Source: Methylomonas paludis
GTDB taxonomy: Bacteria; Pseudomonadota; Gammaproteobacteria; Methylococcales; Methylomonadaceae
Assembly: GCF_018734325.1 (NCBI RefSeq)
Contig: NZ_CP073754.1
Location: 2,976,001 to 3,040,000 of the forward strand
Direction of reading: 5' to 3'
DNA length: 64,000 bases
A program made the translations under genes and the position numbers. Within the stretch, counting starts at the first letter, position 1, and every line of letters begins with the position of its first letter. The notes under the pieces are model-generated. The model searched no databases, was not told the DNA's origin, and worked only from the letters and a program-made list of their open reading frames with translations. Positions 29,147 to 39,365 of the stretch are shown piece by piece.

Positions 29147-30081
29147 TGGCTATAGGCGAATTCGATTTAATCAAACGCTATTTTGAAGTACCGGCCATTC
29201 GGCACGCTTGTACTCAGCTCGGCATAGGTGATGACTGCGCCCTGTTAAACATCCCCAACGGTTATCAGTTGGCTGTGACCACCGACACCATGGTGGAACA
29301 CGTACATTTCTTTGCCGATGTCGACCCTCAGCAATTAGGTCATAAATTGCTGGCGGTCAATTTAAGCGATCTGGCAGCTATGGGAGCAGAACCCATTGCA
29401 GTGACGCTAGCCATGAGTTTACCGCGTGTTGATGAACAATGGCTGGCGTCATTTTCCACAGGATTTAAGAATCTTGCCCGCCAATATCATCTGGATTTGA
29501 TCGGCGGGGATACCACAGCCGGGCCATTGACTCTGACAGTACAAGCCTTGGGCCTGATCCCATCGGGCCAAGCCCTATTGCGGAGCACAGCCAAAATCGG
29601 TGATCTGATTTACTTAAGTGGCAACATCGGCAACGCTGGTTTAGGCCTAAAAATCCAGCAAGGTTATGTTTGCGCAAATCCTGAACAGCCGTTATACAGC
29701 CTCCATACCCCACAACCACGCATAGCGTTGGGACAAGCACTGCGTAATATCGCCAGCAGTTGTATTGATATTTCTGACGGGTTGGCCGCGGATTTAGGCC
29801 ATATACTCCAAAAAAGTGCTGTGGGCGCCATTTTAGAGTGGGATAAACTACGTCTATCCGCAGAAGTGCGCCAATATATTTACGATACCGGTGACTGGCA
29901 GATGCCGTTGACTGCGGGTGATGACTATGAACTCTGCTTTACCGTGCCGCGCCAGCTTAAATCCCAATTAGATAACACCTGCGTCTGCATCGGTGAAATT
30001 CAAACCCAACCCGGTCTACGTCTGTTGCGCGATGGCCACCAGACACTTTTTCAGGTGAAAGGTTATGAACACTTTACTTAG
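29146..30081 (+). CDS. thiL: Thiamine-monophosphate kinase
   Basis: It phosphorylates thiamine monophosphate to the active diphosphate. The 311-residue PurM-like protein has GIGDDCALL near residue 27, TTDTMVEHVHF, the NLSDLAAMGAEP motif and DISDGLAADLGHIL. It overlaps pgpA by 17 bp. Confidence 0.95.
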   Translation: MAIGEFDLIKRYFEVPAIRHACTQLGIGDDCALLNIPNGYQLAVTTDTMVEHVHFFADVDPQQLGHKLLAVNLSDLAAMGAEPIAVTLAMSLPRVDEQWLASFSTGFKNLARQYHLDLIGGDTTAGPLTLTVQALGLIPSGQALLRSTAKIGDLIYLSGNIGNAGLGLKIQQGYVCANPEQPLYSLHTPQPRIALGQALRNIASSCIDISDGLAADLGHILQKSAVGAILEWDKLRLSAEVRQYIYDTGDWQMPLTAGDDYELCFTVPRQLKSQLDNTCVCIGEIQTQPGLRLLRDGHQTLFQVKGYEHFT

Positions 30082-30562
30082 AGACTATTACGGAAAAAGC
30101 CGACTCACTGCTTGGCAAATCCTGAAAAATCCGATGTTATTTCTGGCATTTGGCTTCGGCTCCGGTTTAAGCAGGTATATGCCCGGCACTTTCGGCACCA
30201 TTGCCGCCATCCCGCTGTATCTGGCACTCCAGTATACGGATAGTCGGGTATACCTGCTAGTTACTATCTGCAGTGTGCTTGGCGGCATTTATATCTGCGA
30301 ACAAGCTGCCAGAAAACTTCAGGTACATGATTTTGGTGGCATCGTCTGGGATGAAATCGCCGGACTTTTAATTACATTGACTGGCCTACCTTATTCCTGG
30401 CAAATGCTGCTGAGCGGATTTTGTTTGTTCAGACTGTTAGACATCTTTAAACCTTGGCCTATTAGTTGGCTGGATAAGAACATCAATGGTGGGCTGGGCA
30501 TCATGCTGGATGATGTGGTTGCAGGATTGCTTGCAGCTGGGCTGTTACGAATTTGGTTCTAG
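30065..30562 (+). CDS. pgpA: Phosphatidylglycerophosphatase A
   Basis: This membrane phosphatase makes phosphatidylglycerol. The 165-residue protein has the motif FGSGLSRYMPGTFGTIAAIP at residues 32-51 and IVWDEIAGLLITL in the middle, with about four TM segments. It is the last gene of the nrdR-rib-nusB-thiL operon; the ATG lies inside thiL. Confidence 0.93.
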   Translation: MNTLLRDYYGKSRLTAWQILKNPMLFLAFGFGSGLSRYMPGTFGTIAAIPLYLALQYTDSRVYLLVTICSVLGGIYICEQAARKLQVHDFGGIVWDEIAGLLITLTGLPYSWQMLLSGFCLFRLLDIFKPWPISWLDKNINGGLGIMLDDVVAGLLAAGLLRIWF

Positions 30563-30716
30563 CAAAGGATTAATTACAATAGGGTTAATTTGGTCATAGC
30601 TGATTTTTAAAAGGGAGCAGGGTATTTACTACCAGCGCTAAATCACCTACCCCCTTATCAAAAACCGATTAACAAAGAAATAACTGGAGATCATTCTCTT
30701 TCATAGAATCTACCCG

Positions 30717-32018
30717 TCACTCTTTGCCGGCAGAACTTTCCGGTACCGTTTTATTTACCGACAAATTTGCAGTTCCACTTGATCGACTACGGCCTGACTG
30801 TTGGCCGATATACGCTTTAGGCGCAGATTGTGGTTGTAGCAGATCATCAATAGTTCTATCCATAATACTGTATATAACAGGCGCAATCTGGAAATACCAG
30901 CTATCAAAACGCTTATTCAGGTTTGTAACTTCTGTGTTCAACGTCTCCAAGCGATGCAAACGATATTGTTCAGGATCGGCAACTGCATCCAGAATTTCGG
31001 TTACATCCCCAGTCGACTGCCTGGCAGCGCCAGCCTGAATTTTACTGGTGTTACCATCGATAAAATTAGCTTTGGCCCGACTGAGTTCAACACGAATGCT
31101 TTGTTCTGCCTTTTCAGTGTCCAATTTGGCCTGCAATTGCGCGTAATATTTACCGTTCTGCTGCCACGCTCCTACATCCACCACCAAGCCATCAACGGTT
31201 AGATAATGCGCTGTCATTAAGTGCGAAACATCCGGGTGTATCGATCCGGTACGAGATAACACATCCGCAAATATCAGATTGGACAGCCTAGCGGCTAAAG
31301 CGTTTAGCGATTCTGAGCCAAGTGCCACCCTACTTGGCGGCACATCAGCTAACTGGAAGTTGACATCACCTGTTTGTTGTTTGTACAGCCTTATGCTTTT
31401 TGCTCCAGCTTTACTTAACACTACTTCATAAATACGTTCACCGCCAAAATCAATCAGACTGCTATCCAGCCATTGCCAAGGATCCCGCTCAACAGAAATT
31501 TGACCTTGCACCAACCAGCTTTGCCGTGCGTCAGGGCGACGCACAAAAGTGCCATTGGAATGTGCGCTAATATGACCAATCAGCAATTCCGTCGGCTGCT
31601 CCAAACCTACCAGCTTAACCAATATCCCTTGCGCGTTTGCTGCTTTGATATCTTCCACCCCTAATTCGGCATAACGCGATTCACTCGTGGTTTTGGGTTC
31701 CAAAATTCGGGCATTAGCCAGCTCTAACAACAATTCACGCAATTTACTGACATTAGCCGGGTATGCAGCTTTTTCCCGCACAACCCAACCTTGTTGCGGC
31801 GTATTTTCCAGACTGATTAAAACTTGCTCATTTGCTCCTAAGATAATCACGGCGTTAACATCATTGACATGTTCGCCAAGTCCCGACAATACATTAGCCC
31901 CAATCTGTTCATTATTACTCGAAGATTGGCGAATATAACTGACAGACACTGCAACTGTGGCTATTAATAGCGTGACTATAGCCAACGTTTTCAGCACCTT
32001 GGCATTAAGTTCATACAT
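30717..32018 (-). CDS. DUF4340 domain-containing membrane-anchored protein
   Basis: This 433-residue protein has one N-terminal TM helix (about residues 10-28) and a large extracytoplasmic beta-rich domain with the DUF4340-type stretch GWVVREKAAYPANVSKLREL (about residues 76-95). Its C-terminus is Ser/Gly-rich and low complexity. It is the last gene of a four-gene ABC unit (ATPase, ABC-2 permease, GldG-like, DUF4340). In Bacteroidetes homologous Gld proteins serve gliding; in proteobacteria the system has no assigned substrate. Confidence 0.82.
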   Translation of the reverse strand: MYELNAKVLKTLAIVTLLIATVAVSVSYIRQSSSNNEQIGANVLSGLGEHVNDVNAVIILGANEQVLISLENTPQQGWVVREKAAYPANVSKLRELLLELANARILEPKTTSESRYAELGVEDIKAANAQGILVKLVGLEQPTELLIGHISAHSNGTFVRRPDARQSWLVQGQISVERDPWQWLDSSLIDFGGERIYEVVLSKAGAKSIRLYKQQTGDVNFQLADVPPSRVALGSESLNALAARLSNLIFADVLSRTGSIHPDVSHLMTAHYLTVDGLVVDVGAWQQNGKYYAQLQAKLDTEKAEQSIRVELSRAKANFIDGNTSKIQAGAARQSTGDVTEILDAVADPEQYRLHRLETLNTEVTNLNKRFDSWYFQIAPVIYSIMDRTIDDLLQPQSAPKAYIGQQSGRSRSSGTANLSVNKTVPESSAGKE

Positions 32019-32036
32019 AAGCAGTACTCTCCTTGT

Positions 32037-33857
32037 TTATACGGATTTACGTTTGGCCTGCCAAAACAGATAAAACAGACTTCCCAAGCTAATCAGGATA
32101 GGTAGCAAGGCAATATTGATAAATTTAAGCCAAGCTTCCAAGGCATCTATATCAGCATTCAACTGACGCCTCACTTCACGCAATTCTTTGCGAATTTGCG
32201 CTTTACGCGTTACAAACCTATCCAACTCCTGTTGCTGCGCTTGACTATAACCCAATTTTTGATCTTGAACATTAGCATTTTGCAAGGCTAAGCGTTTGCG
32301 TTCGGTATCGTTCAACTCATTTTGCAATTCCAGCTCTTTACTCCGATAACGTTCATCAGCGGTTTTTTTCAGCTCTTCTATTAAAGTGAAGGGGCGATTA
32401 GAAATACCACGACCTCGTATGGTGATCAAATCCGGCGAACCGCTCAAGTTATCCACGCTATTGATAAACCAGTCACCGTTGTTGGACATACTGGTCAATA
32501 GTTTTTGACTAGGGGAGCCATTAGTGCCAGCCCATAAGCGATTAGTCAGGATATCAGTATCAGCCACCAACAAAACTTCATTGTCGGCTTCAGCCATATA
32601 CAGGCGATCAGGGGCTTTATGTTGCAAGAACGCAGTTTTAAATTTACCTTGCAGCCGCGCAATCAAGACATAACGCTCTCCGCTGGCTTTAAAATTAGCC
32701 CATAGTTGTTTGGCATCATACCCGGAACCAAGACTTTGCGCTGATACTAACATGGCCTTATTACCGGTTCGCAATAAAGGTAACAGCGTATAGGGGCTTT
32801 TCGCATCTATTTTAAAATAACCTGGCGTAGCCAGAACCAAACTATCGAGACTGGAAGTGATAATATTATCCTGTGCCAAATCAGCCTTGCCAAACTTCAA
32901 AACGGCCGGATCACGGAAAGATTGAGCATCCGTTCCAGTAATCGGCATGGCATGACCAAGATCCAACACAACCTGCTCAGGGTAATACTCCACTCCCCAG
33001 GCTTTAAATAAAGCGGATAAATCCGAAGCCTTACCTATACCAGAATTATTCACGCCACTACCATTAATGTCCGCATCGGCGACAGGATCAACAAACACCA
33101 TTAATCGCCCACCCCGCAGTACAAACTGATCAATAGCAAACAGAGCATCTTCACTAAGTTGTTTAGGATGCACAACAATTAACACATTGATATTTTGCGC
33201 TATAGTTTTTAAAGAACTTGCATCTAAGGTTTTCAGGTCGAACTGCTGCGATAATTGCTGCTCAATACTAGCATTCAGCTTCAATCCAGTGATTAAGCCA
33301 ACACTGCTTTTTCGGCTTATGGTCAGATCCTGCATCAATTTGGCTGTTTCGTATTCCAAAAAGGCCTCTTTACCGGGATCAAAAAATGGAATCACAGCTT
33401 GTCCATCGGTGGAATTACTACCAACCAAACCAAAAAATATTTTCTCACCGGTCTGTCCCATTGCCACCCCCCGCACTCCAGAGGCTAAGGCCTGATCTTC
33501 GGCATCTGAGTAAGCAATAGGATCAATAAATTCCAAAACGATACGGCCATTTGTCAGGCTACTCATTTCTTCAAGTAATTCTCTGACTCTCTCATAATAT
33601 AAACGCAGATTGCGAATTTCATGATTATTACTGTCAGCCGTAACTTTATCGGAAAAATACAAAGTCAAATGTACTGGCTCATCCAGAGATTTCAAAATAT
33701 TTTGCGTACCGTTAGACAAGGTATAGAGTGACTGATTAGTCAAATCGAGTCTCAAGCCACGCAACAGATTATCGCTAAGCAATACCAAGCTAACAAACAA
33801 CGCCCCCAGTAGCAGCAAGGCGCTACCGGTCAAAATTTTACGATTGGCTATCATCAT
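32037..33857 (-). CDS. GldG-like ABC transporter auxiliary protein
   Basis: This 606-residue protein has TM helices at both ends (about residues 10-30 and 575-598). Between them lies a periplasmic GldG/ABC_transp_aux domain with LRLDLTNQSLYTLSNGTQNIL and FVLRGGRLMVFVDPVAD. A charged coiled coil (about 500-570: ELQNELNDTERKRLAL and following) precedes the last TM. It is 9 bp from the permease gene and 18 bp from the DUF4340 gene, so it is one operon. Confidence 0.85.
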   Translation of the reverse strand: MMIANRKILTGSALLLLGALFVSLVLLSDNLLRGLRLDLTNQSLYTLSNGTQNILKSLDEPVHLTLYFSDKVTADSNNHEIRNLRLYYERVRELLEEMSSLTNGRIVLEFIDPIAYSDAEDQALASGVRGVAMGQTGEKIFFGLVGSNSTDGQAVIPFFDPGKEAFLEYETAKLMQDLTISRKSSVGLITGLKLNASIEQQLSQQFDLKTLDASSLKTIAQNINVLIVVHPKQLSEDALFAIDQFVLRGGRLMVFVDPVADADINGSGVNNSGIGKASDLSALFKAWGVEYYPEQVVLDLGHAMPITGTDAQSFRDPAVLKFGKADLAQDNIITSSLDSLVLATPGYFKIDAKSPYTLLPLLRTGNKAMLVSAQSLGSGYDAKQLWANFKASGERYVLIARLQGKFKTAFLQHKAPDRLYMAEADNEVLLVADTDILTNRLWAGTNGSPSQKLLTSMSNNGDWFINSVDNLSGSPDLITIRGRGISNRPFTLIEELKKTADERYRSKELELQNELNDTERKRLALQNANVQDQKLGYSQAQQQELDRFVTRKAQIRKELREVRRQLNADIDALEAWLKFINIALLPILISLGSLFYLFWQAKRKSV

Positions 33858-33866
33858 TTCATCTCC

Positions 33867-34601
33867 TTAGTCAGCCTTCTTCAGATCAATCACGAGAGTG
33901 TTGGCATATAGCCAAAAGCTGATACTGAGCAGAAAATAAATGAGATCACGCACATCAATGACGCCTTTGCTAATGGTATTGAAATGAGTCAAAAAGCTAA
34001 TATCAGCGATAGCATCTACCAGGATTTGCGGAGCTATAGCTCTAAAGACATCCAATACCATAGGTGAACCGGCCAGTAACAACACAAAACACACCACCAC
34101 ACTTAAGATAAAAGCAACCGCCTGACTACGGGTTAATGCCGACAAACAGGTTCCTATGGCCAAGAAAGCACCTGCCATCAATAAACTCCCCAAGTAAGCA
34201 GCAAAAATAACGCCATTATCGGGCTTACCCAAAATATTGACGGTTACCCAGATAGGAAAAGTTAAGGATAGGGCTATACCGATAAAACACCATGCGGCAG
34301 CAAATTTTGCCAATACCGCTTGCCAAATGCTGATGGGTAAAGTTAATAATAATTCTATTGTGCCGCTCTTACGTTCATCTGCCCAGAGCCGCATGGCAAC
34401 TGCAGGTACTAAAAATAAGTATAGCCAGGGATGAAATCGAAAAAATGGCTCCAAATCAGCTTGTCCACGTTCAAGAAAATCTCCCAAATAGAAAGTTAAC
34501 GCACCAGACAACAGCAGAAAAATGACGATAAATACAAATGCAATCGGTGTTGCAAAATAACTGCGAAATTCGCGCTTAAAGAGTACCCATGCCGGATTCA
34601 T
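33867..34601 (-). CDS. ABC-2 type transporter permease (GldF-like)
   Basis: This 244-residue membrane protein has about six hydrophobic helices and begins NPAWVLFKREFRSYFATPIAF, the usual start of ABC-2 permeases of this group. The conserved WADERKSGTIELLLTLPI segment follows the second helix. It overlaps the ATPase gene by 4 bp. Confidence 0.88.
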   Translation of the reverse strand: MNPAWVLFKREFRSYFATPIAFVFIVIFLLLSGALTFYLGDFLERGQADLEPFFRFHPWLYLFLVPAVAMRLWADERKSGTIELLLTLPISIWQAVLAKFAAAWCFIGIALSLTFPIWVTVNILGKPDNGVIFAAYLGSLLMAGAFLAIGTCLSALTRSQAVAFILSVVVCFVLLLAGSPMVLDVFRAIAPQILVDAIADISFLTHFNTISKGVIDVRDLIYFLLSISFWLYANTLVIDLKKAD

Positions 34602-35536
34602 AGCAGCACCTCTTTTTGGTAGGGAGCAGTAATACTACGGAATACCTCATCCAGACGACCAGATTCCAATTGTAGTTCGCTGACTTTCAAATTTTTACGG
34701 TCTATTACAGCACTGACAGCCGGCAAAATTTCCACATTAGGCAACGGAAATACCGTAAGCCGACTATCCTGAGGATCAACTTCAATACTGGCGACACCCG
34801 AGATCTCGCTTAGTGCCTGTCTGGCACTGGCGGTGTCCTCTGCAGTTAAAGAAACAGCCATATGATAACGAGATCGAGCTGCCAACTCAGCAGGCGTGGC
34901 ATCAGCTAATAATTTCCCCCCGGCTATGATAATACTGCGCTTACAGACGGCGCTGACTTCCTCAAGGATATGGGTTGAAATCACAATGACTTTATTCCGA
35001 GCCATGGCATTGATCAGCCCACGCACTTGATGTTTTTGATTGGGATCAAGACCATCAGTGGGTTCATCCAATATCAGGACTTCGGGGTCGTGTAATATAG
35101 CCTGAGCTAGGCCCACCCTGCGTTTAAAGCCTTTGGACAATGTATCGATACTTTGATCTAGTACGGCTTCCAACTCCAAGCGACCAATCACATCATTAAG
35201 CCGGCGTTTACGGTAAGCCCCGCTCAGTCCTCTTATAGCCGCGATAAACTCTAAAAACTGCCTGGGGGTCATTTCACCATAGCTCGGTGCACCTTCCGGT
35301 AAATAGCCTACCACCTGTTTTACTTGCAAAGCTTGTTTTTGCACATCAAAACCACAAACTGAAGCAGAACCGGAACTGGGCGTTAGAAATCCAGTCAGCA
35401 TTTTCATGGTAGTCGATTTTCCAGCGCCATTAGGCCCCAGAAAGCCCAAAACTTCACCAGGTTCCACCCGAAAGCTGACATGATCAACAGCGGTGAACCC
35501 ACCATAACATTTGGTTAGTTCCAGGGTTTCAATCAT
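34598..35536 (-). CDS. ABC transporter ATP-binding protein (GldA-like)
   Basis: This 312-residue ATPase starts at 35536 (MIETLELTKCYGG) with GAGG about 10 bases upstream; the frame is open to 35554. Walker A is GPNGAGKST, the signature LSKGFKRRVGLAQA and Walker B VLILDEPTDGLDPN. A C-terminal extension of about 90 residues (from residue 220) is usual for ABC-2 drug/gliding-type ATPases. It is the first gene of the four-gene unit. Confidence 0.9.
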   Translation of the reverse strand: MIETLELTKCYGGFTAVDHVSFRVEPGEVLGFLGPNGAGKSTTMKMLTGFLTPSSGSASVCGFDVQKQALQVKQVVGYLPEGAPSYGEMTPRQFLEFIAAIRGLSGAYRKRRLNDVIGRLELEAVLDQSIDTLSKGFKRRVGLAQAILHDPEVLILDEPTDGLDPNQKHQVRGLINAMARNKVIVISTHILEEVSAVCKRSIIIAGGKLLADATPAELAARSRYHMAVSLTAEDTASARQALSEISGVASIEVDPQDSRLTVFPLPNVEILPAVSAVIDRKNLKVSELQLESGRLDEVFRSITAPYQKEVLL

Positions 35537-35909
35537 AAAGCATACCTCGCACAACGTCTTATCAAACCGGTAAACATCTAAGCTAGCTCCTTCTATGTGT
35601 CAAACAAATTAACTGATAACTAAGCCCTACCGACATAGCGGGTTCATCAAGCCTTTTTACCTCAAACTAACAATAGAGAAATGAGGTAAAGCCTCATCAA
35701 AACTCAAAGTGTATCTTAGTTTACATTCAAATAAGTATACAAACTTAGCCGTATCATACGCCAGACCAATGATTTCCGGTCACGTCCTTCTTGGATAAGT
35801 GATCACAACTCGGCTCAGTGTCGAGATTAAAGCTTTCAAACAGTTATGGCCGGCGACTCAATAGGTTAAAATACAGCGACCTCACACTGCATTTATTTTG
35901 CTGCCGCGT
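35537..35909. other. Divergent promoter region between two ABC operons, with an inverted repeat
   Basis: There are 373 bases without a gene between oppositely oriented ABC units. TTTACCTCA (35656-35664) and TGAGGTAAA (35682-35690) make a perfect 9-bp inverted repeat with a 17-base spacer, a possible operator or hairpin. No clear consensus promoter was seen. Confidence 0.4.
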
Positions 35910-36620
35910 ATGGAAAAAATTATCGAACTGAAACAGGTTTTTAAAGATTACGCTCAAGCAGGCAGTCCGCAAAGTGTATTACACGATATTAATCTTGAGG
36001 TTTTTCCCGGCGAGTTTCTGGCGATAGTTGGCCCTTCGGGCAACGGCAAATCGACATTGCTGAACCTGATTACCGGTATCGATTATCCCACCAGCGGTGA
36101 AGTGCTTGTTAACGGCACCAGACTCCAGCGTCTCAGCAACGAACAACTCACACGTTGGCGCGGCGCTAATGTCGGCATTGTGTTTCAGTTTTTTCAACTT
36201 TTGCCTACCTTGAATCTGTTGCAAAATATTTTGTTGCCCATGGATTTTCTAGGTCATTTAAGCAAAATCCAACGCAAAGAACGAGCCGAGCATTTGCTGG
36301 AACTGGTTGGACTAAGCCCAGAATCAAAGCGCTTACCCAGTCAGATTTCCGGCGGCCAGCAACAGCGTGCCGCTATCGCCCGGGCCCTGGCCAACGACCC
36401 GGCACTGATTGTGGCTGATGAGCCCACCGGCAATCTGGATGCTGCAACTGCGGAAGTGGTTTTTAATTTGTTTGCACATCTGCGGGATCAAGGTAAAACG
36501 CTGGTGATGGTCACACATAATGAAGAACTGGCTGCGGCGGCGAGCCGCAAACTAGAAATAAGATCAGGGCGTATTCATGCCGATATATTACTAAACCGCT
36601 ATGGCGGGGATTTACTTTGA
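35910..36620 (+). CDS. ABC transporter ATP-binding protein (LolD/MacB-type)
   Basis: This 236-residue ATPase is typical of FtsX-partnered exporters. Walker A is GPSGNGKST, the signature [17 protein letters not shown] and Walker [13 protein letters not shown]. The ATG at 35910 is preferred to the TTG at 35898. The stop overlaps the start of the permease gene by 4 bp, so the two are a unit. Substrate could be a lipid, lipoprotein or drug. Confidence 0.88.
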   Translation: MEKIIELKQVFKDYAQAGSPQSVLHDINLEVFPGEFLAIVGPSGNGKSTLLNLITGIDYPTSGEVLVNGTRLQRLSNEQLTRWRGANVGIVFQFFQLLPTLNLLQNILLPMDFLGHLSKIQRKERAEHLLELVGLSPESKRLPSQISGGQQQRAAIARALANDPALIVADEPTGNLDAATAEVVFNLFAHLRDQGKTLVMVTHNEELAAAASRKLEIRSGRIHADILLNRYGGDLL

Positions 36621-39037
36621 ATACACTTTGGCACAAAGTTTGGGCCGAATTATGGGCTTACAAAGTGCGTACCCTGATGGCGATACTAAGCATCAGTGCG
36701 GGTGTCAGTTGCGTGGGTGTGTTATTCGGCATGATCGACCTGGAGCTGGCGAAAATGGATGCCGCCCATTTAAAATCTCAACCTTCGCACATCAGCTTGA
36801 TTTTACGCAGCGATGCCGACCATGATCTTCTCAAGCAAATAGCAGCTCTCGATGGAGTGGCAGGCATTGATCCCATGACACCATTGACGGTGCGTTATAG
36901 CTCGGCCGGCAGCAATCATTGGCAAATGGCCACATTGATTATCCGGCCCGATTATACCGAACAGCAATTTGATAAAACCCTGTTGCAGAATGGTAAATGG
37001 CCTACAGACCGGCAAATCGGCATTGAAAATCTATCAGCCTCATTCAGCGGTTTAGGTGTTGGTGACACCATAGATTTTGAAACAGATAATACGGTACTGA
37101 CTACCACTATCAGCGGCGTACTTCGGCATCCTTTTGTGAAACCACCCAATTTCGGTGGACAAATGCATTTCTTTGGCGATACTCAACTTGCCCGGGTTTT
37201 TGGCATCCCTGCCGGCAGTTTTCGGCAATTATTGGTGCAGATCACCCCGCCCTATAGCACAGATAAAGCTCGCAAAATAGCCCAAACCATTCGCAGCCTG
37301 TTTCTAGCCCGGCATATAGCCGTTAATGTCACACTATTACAAGATCCGCAAAAACACTGGGGACGGCCATTCTTTGCCGGTGTCAATTTGGTTCTGCAAA
37401 TCATGGCCCTTGCAGCACTGTTGCTGTGCAGCGTGCAGATTTTTAACACAGTATCAGCCAATATAGACCAGCAAACATATCAGATCGGCATTATGAAAGC
37501 GTTGGGGGGCAGCACTTTCACCATCAGCAAAATCTATGGCGCAGAAATTTTGTTCACAGCAATGGCAGCGCTAATCGTGGCTGTCCCCCTAGGATTGACT
37601 GGTGCTTATCTCAGTTCCTGCCAATTGCTGAGTTTGTTTAATATAGCCTGCGATGGCTTTGATTATGCGCCCCGTGCTATCTATTTCATGCTGGGCGGAG
37701 GCCTGCTAATTCCGCTGCTGGCGGCCGCAGGCCCAATTCTGCGCGGCGCGGCCATGTCAGTACGTGAAGCTATTTCCAGCTATGGCTTAGGCGCCGATTT
37801 TGGCCGTAACCGATTTGATTTATGGATGGAAAAAGGCACTACCAGCCACCTACCGACCATATATGCTGCAGCACTGGGAAATTTGATCCGGCGCAAAACC
37901 GAATTATTACTAACCCAGGCGGTTTTGCTGGTAGCCGGCGTGACGTTTTTGGTACTCATGAGTTTGATTGCTTCGTTAAATCTGACCCTGGACCAGGAAA
38001 TGGCGCGCAGCCACTATGCCGTGAGGCTGGGCTTCAGCCGTGATCAAACCCGACACAGCGTAATGGAGACCCTGGACGCTATCGACAACCATGCTGAGTT
38101 GGAAACCTGGCAACGTTTACCGGTGGAAATTGCGGATTATCAGGGCAAACCCTTATGTCAAAAAGGCAGCCTGGGCTTACAAATGCTGGCCCTCCCGGCA
38201 GCCGGCGTCATGTATCAACCTTTGATTGAGTCAGGCCGCTGGCTGAGAAGCGATGATGCAGGTCAGCGAGTGCTGGTGCTAAGCGCAGAAAGTGCTGAAT
38301 TAAACAGCATTCAGACCGGTGATAGCTTAAATATCCAGCTGAGCACCGTCAAAGAAGTTTGGCAAGTCATTGGTACTTACCGCTGGCTGGCGGGTAATAA
38401 TTTCAGCGTCGAGCCAGTTTACGCACCTCTGGAAACCTTACAAATACAGAATGGGAATAGGGATAGCGTTTCTTTTGCCCTAATAGGCCCGGCACTAAAC
38501 AAACTTAGCGATGAAACTGCTTACCTGCAAAAATTAAAAACTGAATTCCGAGCAAAAGCTATTGATCTGGACGTCTACGCCACCAATGCCAAACTGGAGC
38601 AGCGCCAATTCGCCGGCAACCAGTTCCGACCAGTGCTGGGAACATTGTTTGGACTGGCAGCAATGATCGCTACAGTTGGAGGCATCGGCCTATCTGGCAC
38701 ATTGACTACCAGCGTAATGCAACGCACCCGGGAAATCGGAGTATTGCGCAGCATAGGCGCTCCATCGCAAGCAATATTCCGCTTGTTTTTGCTGGAAGGT
38801 TTATTCCACGGTGTCACTGCCTGGTTACTCAGTATACCGTTAGCCTATTTCAGCGCCGCGCCGATAGCCGCCGCATTAGGTAAAACCATGCTCGGCATCA
38901 AACTGGATTACTGCTTTGCCTGGCCAGCAGTAGGCTTGTGGCTATTAATTCTGATGGTATTGGTCAGTGCGGCGGCCTATTGGCCGGCCCGCAAAGCGGC
39001 CAAGCTGACAGTTGCAGGCTGTTTTGATCATCATTGA
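36617..39037 (+). CDS. FtsX-like ABC transporter permease (two FtsX domains)
   Basis: This 806-residue permease is long and internally duplicated: a TM near the N-terminus, an extracytoplasmic domain (about residues 45-240), three TMs (about 255-390), then a second TM/soluble/TM set ending with RTREIGVLRSIGAPSQAIFRLFL and a final TM pair. The first half carries the matching YQIGIMKALGGS. The start codon is TTG, overlapping the ATPase stop. It resembles YbbP-like permeases, which work without a TolC-linked adaptor. Confidence 0.88.
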   Translation: MNTLWHKVWAELWAYKVRTLMAILSISAGVSCVGVLFGMIDLELAKMDAAHLKSQPSHISLILRSDADHDLLKQIAALDGVAGIDPMTPLTVRYSSAGSNHWQMATLIIRPDYTEQQFDKTLLQNGKWPTDRQIGIENLSASFSGLGVGDTIDFETDNTVLTTTISGVLRHPFVKPPNFGGQMHFFGDTQLARVFGIPAGSFRQLLVQITPPYSTDKARKIAQTIRSLFLARHIAVNVTLLQDPQKHWGRPFFAGVNLVLQIMALAALLLCSVQIFNTVSANIDQQTYQIGIMKALGGSTFTISKIYGAEILFTAMAALIVAVPLGLTGAYLSSCQLLSLFNIACDGFDYAPRAIYFMLGGGLLIPLLAAAGPILRGAAMSVREAISSYGLGADFGRNRFDLWMEKGTTSHLPTIYAAALGNLIRRKTELLLTQAVLLVAGVTFLVLMSLIASLNLTLDQEMARSHYAVRLGFSRDQTRHSVMETLDAIDNHAELETWQRLPVEIADYQGKPLCQKGSLGLQMLALPAAGVMYQPLIESGRWLRSDDAGQRVLVLSAESAELNSIQTGDSLNIQLSTVKEVWQVIGTYRWLAGNNFSVEPVYAPLETLQIQNGNRDSVSFALIGPALNKLSDETAYLQKLKTEFRAKAIDLDVYATNAKLEQRQFAGNQFRPVLGTLFGLAAMIATVGGIGLSGTLTTSVMQRTREIGVLRSIGAPSQAIFRLFLLEGLFHGVTAWLLSIPLAYFSAAPIAAALGKTMLGIKLDYCFAWPAVGLWLLILMVLVSAAAYWPARKAAKLTVAGCFDHH

Positions 39038-39056
39038 AGTTGCGCAAGCACTTTTA

Positions 39057-39350
39057 TTAGCCTATTTCGTCGATCTGATCACCTAAGGTTATCTCATCAA
39101 GCGACTTATAAGTTGCTATTAACTGTTGTTTTTGCTGACGATTCAGTTTTTTAATGGCTGCTTCGCGGCGACTGGCACTGCTGCGGCTATGGCCGGCTTC
39201 CAGGTAAACCAGTTGTAATGGGTGACAACTACGAAAATATTTTGCACCTTTCTGGCTGGCGTGTTGTTGAAAGCGTTTAGCTACATTTGTACTGATACCA
39301 GTATATAAACTGTTATCACTGCAGTGGATAATGTAAACCAGCCATTGCAT
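39057..39350 (-). CDS. GIY-YIG nuclease superfamily protein (UPF0213, YhbQ-like)
   Basis: Starting at 39350 (MQWLVYIIHCSDNSLYTGIS) gives 97 residues. The GIY-YIG core appears as VYIIHCSDNSLYTGIST with NVAKRFQQHASQKGAKYFRS and ASRREAAIKKLNRQQK. This stand-alone domain family has DNA nuclease activity reported for YhbQ. The frame is open to a TTG at 39365; neither start has a strong ribosome binding site. Confidence 0.8.
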   Translation of the reverse strand: MQWLVYIIHCSDNSLYTGISTNVAKRFQQHASQKGAKYFRSCHPLQLVYLEAGHSRSSASRREAAIKKLNRQQKQQLIATYKSLDEITLGDQIDEIG

Positions 39351-39365
39351 AGAGGATATGGGCAA

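Noticed and set aside
30563-30716. Possible terminator between pgpA and the DUF4340 gene
   Set aside because: Purine- and pyrimidine-rich tracts are present, but no stem of useful length pairs.
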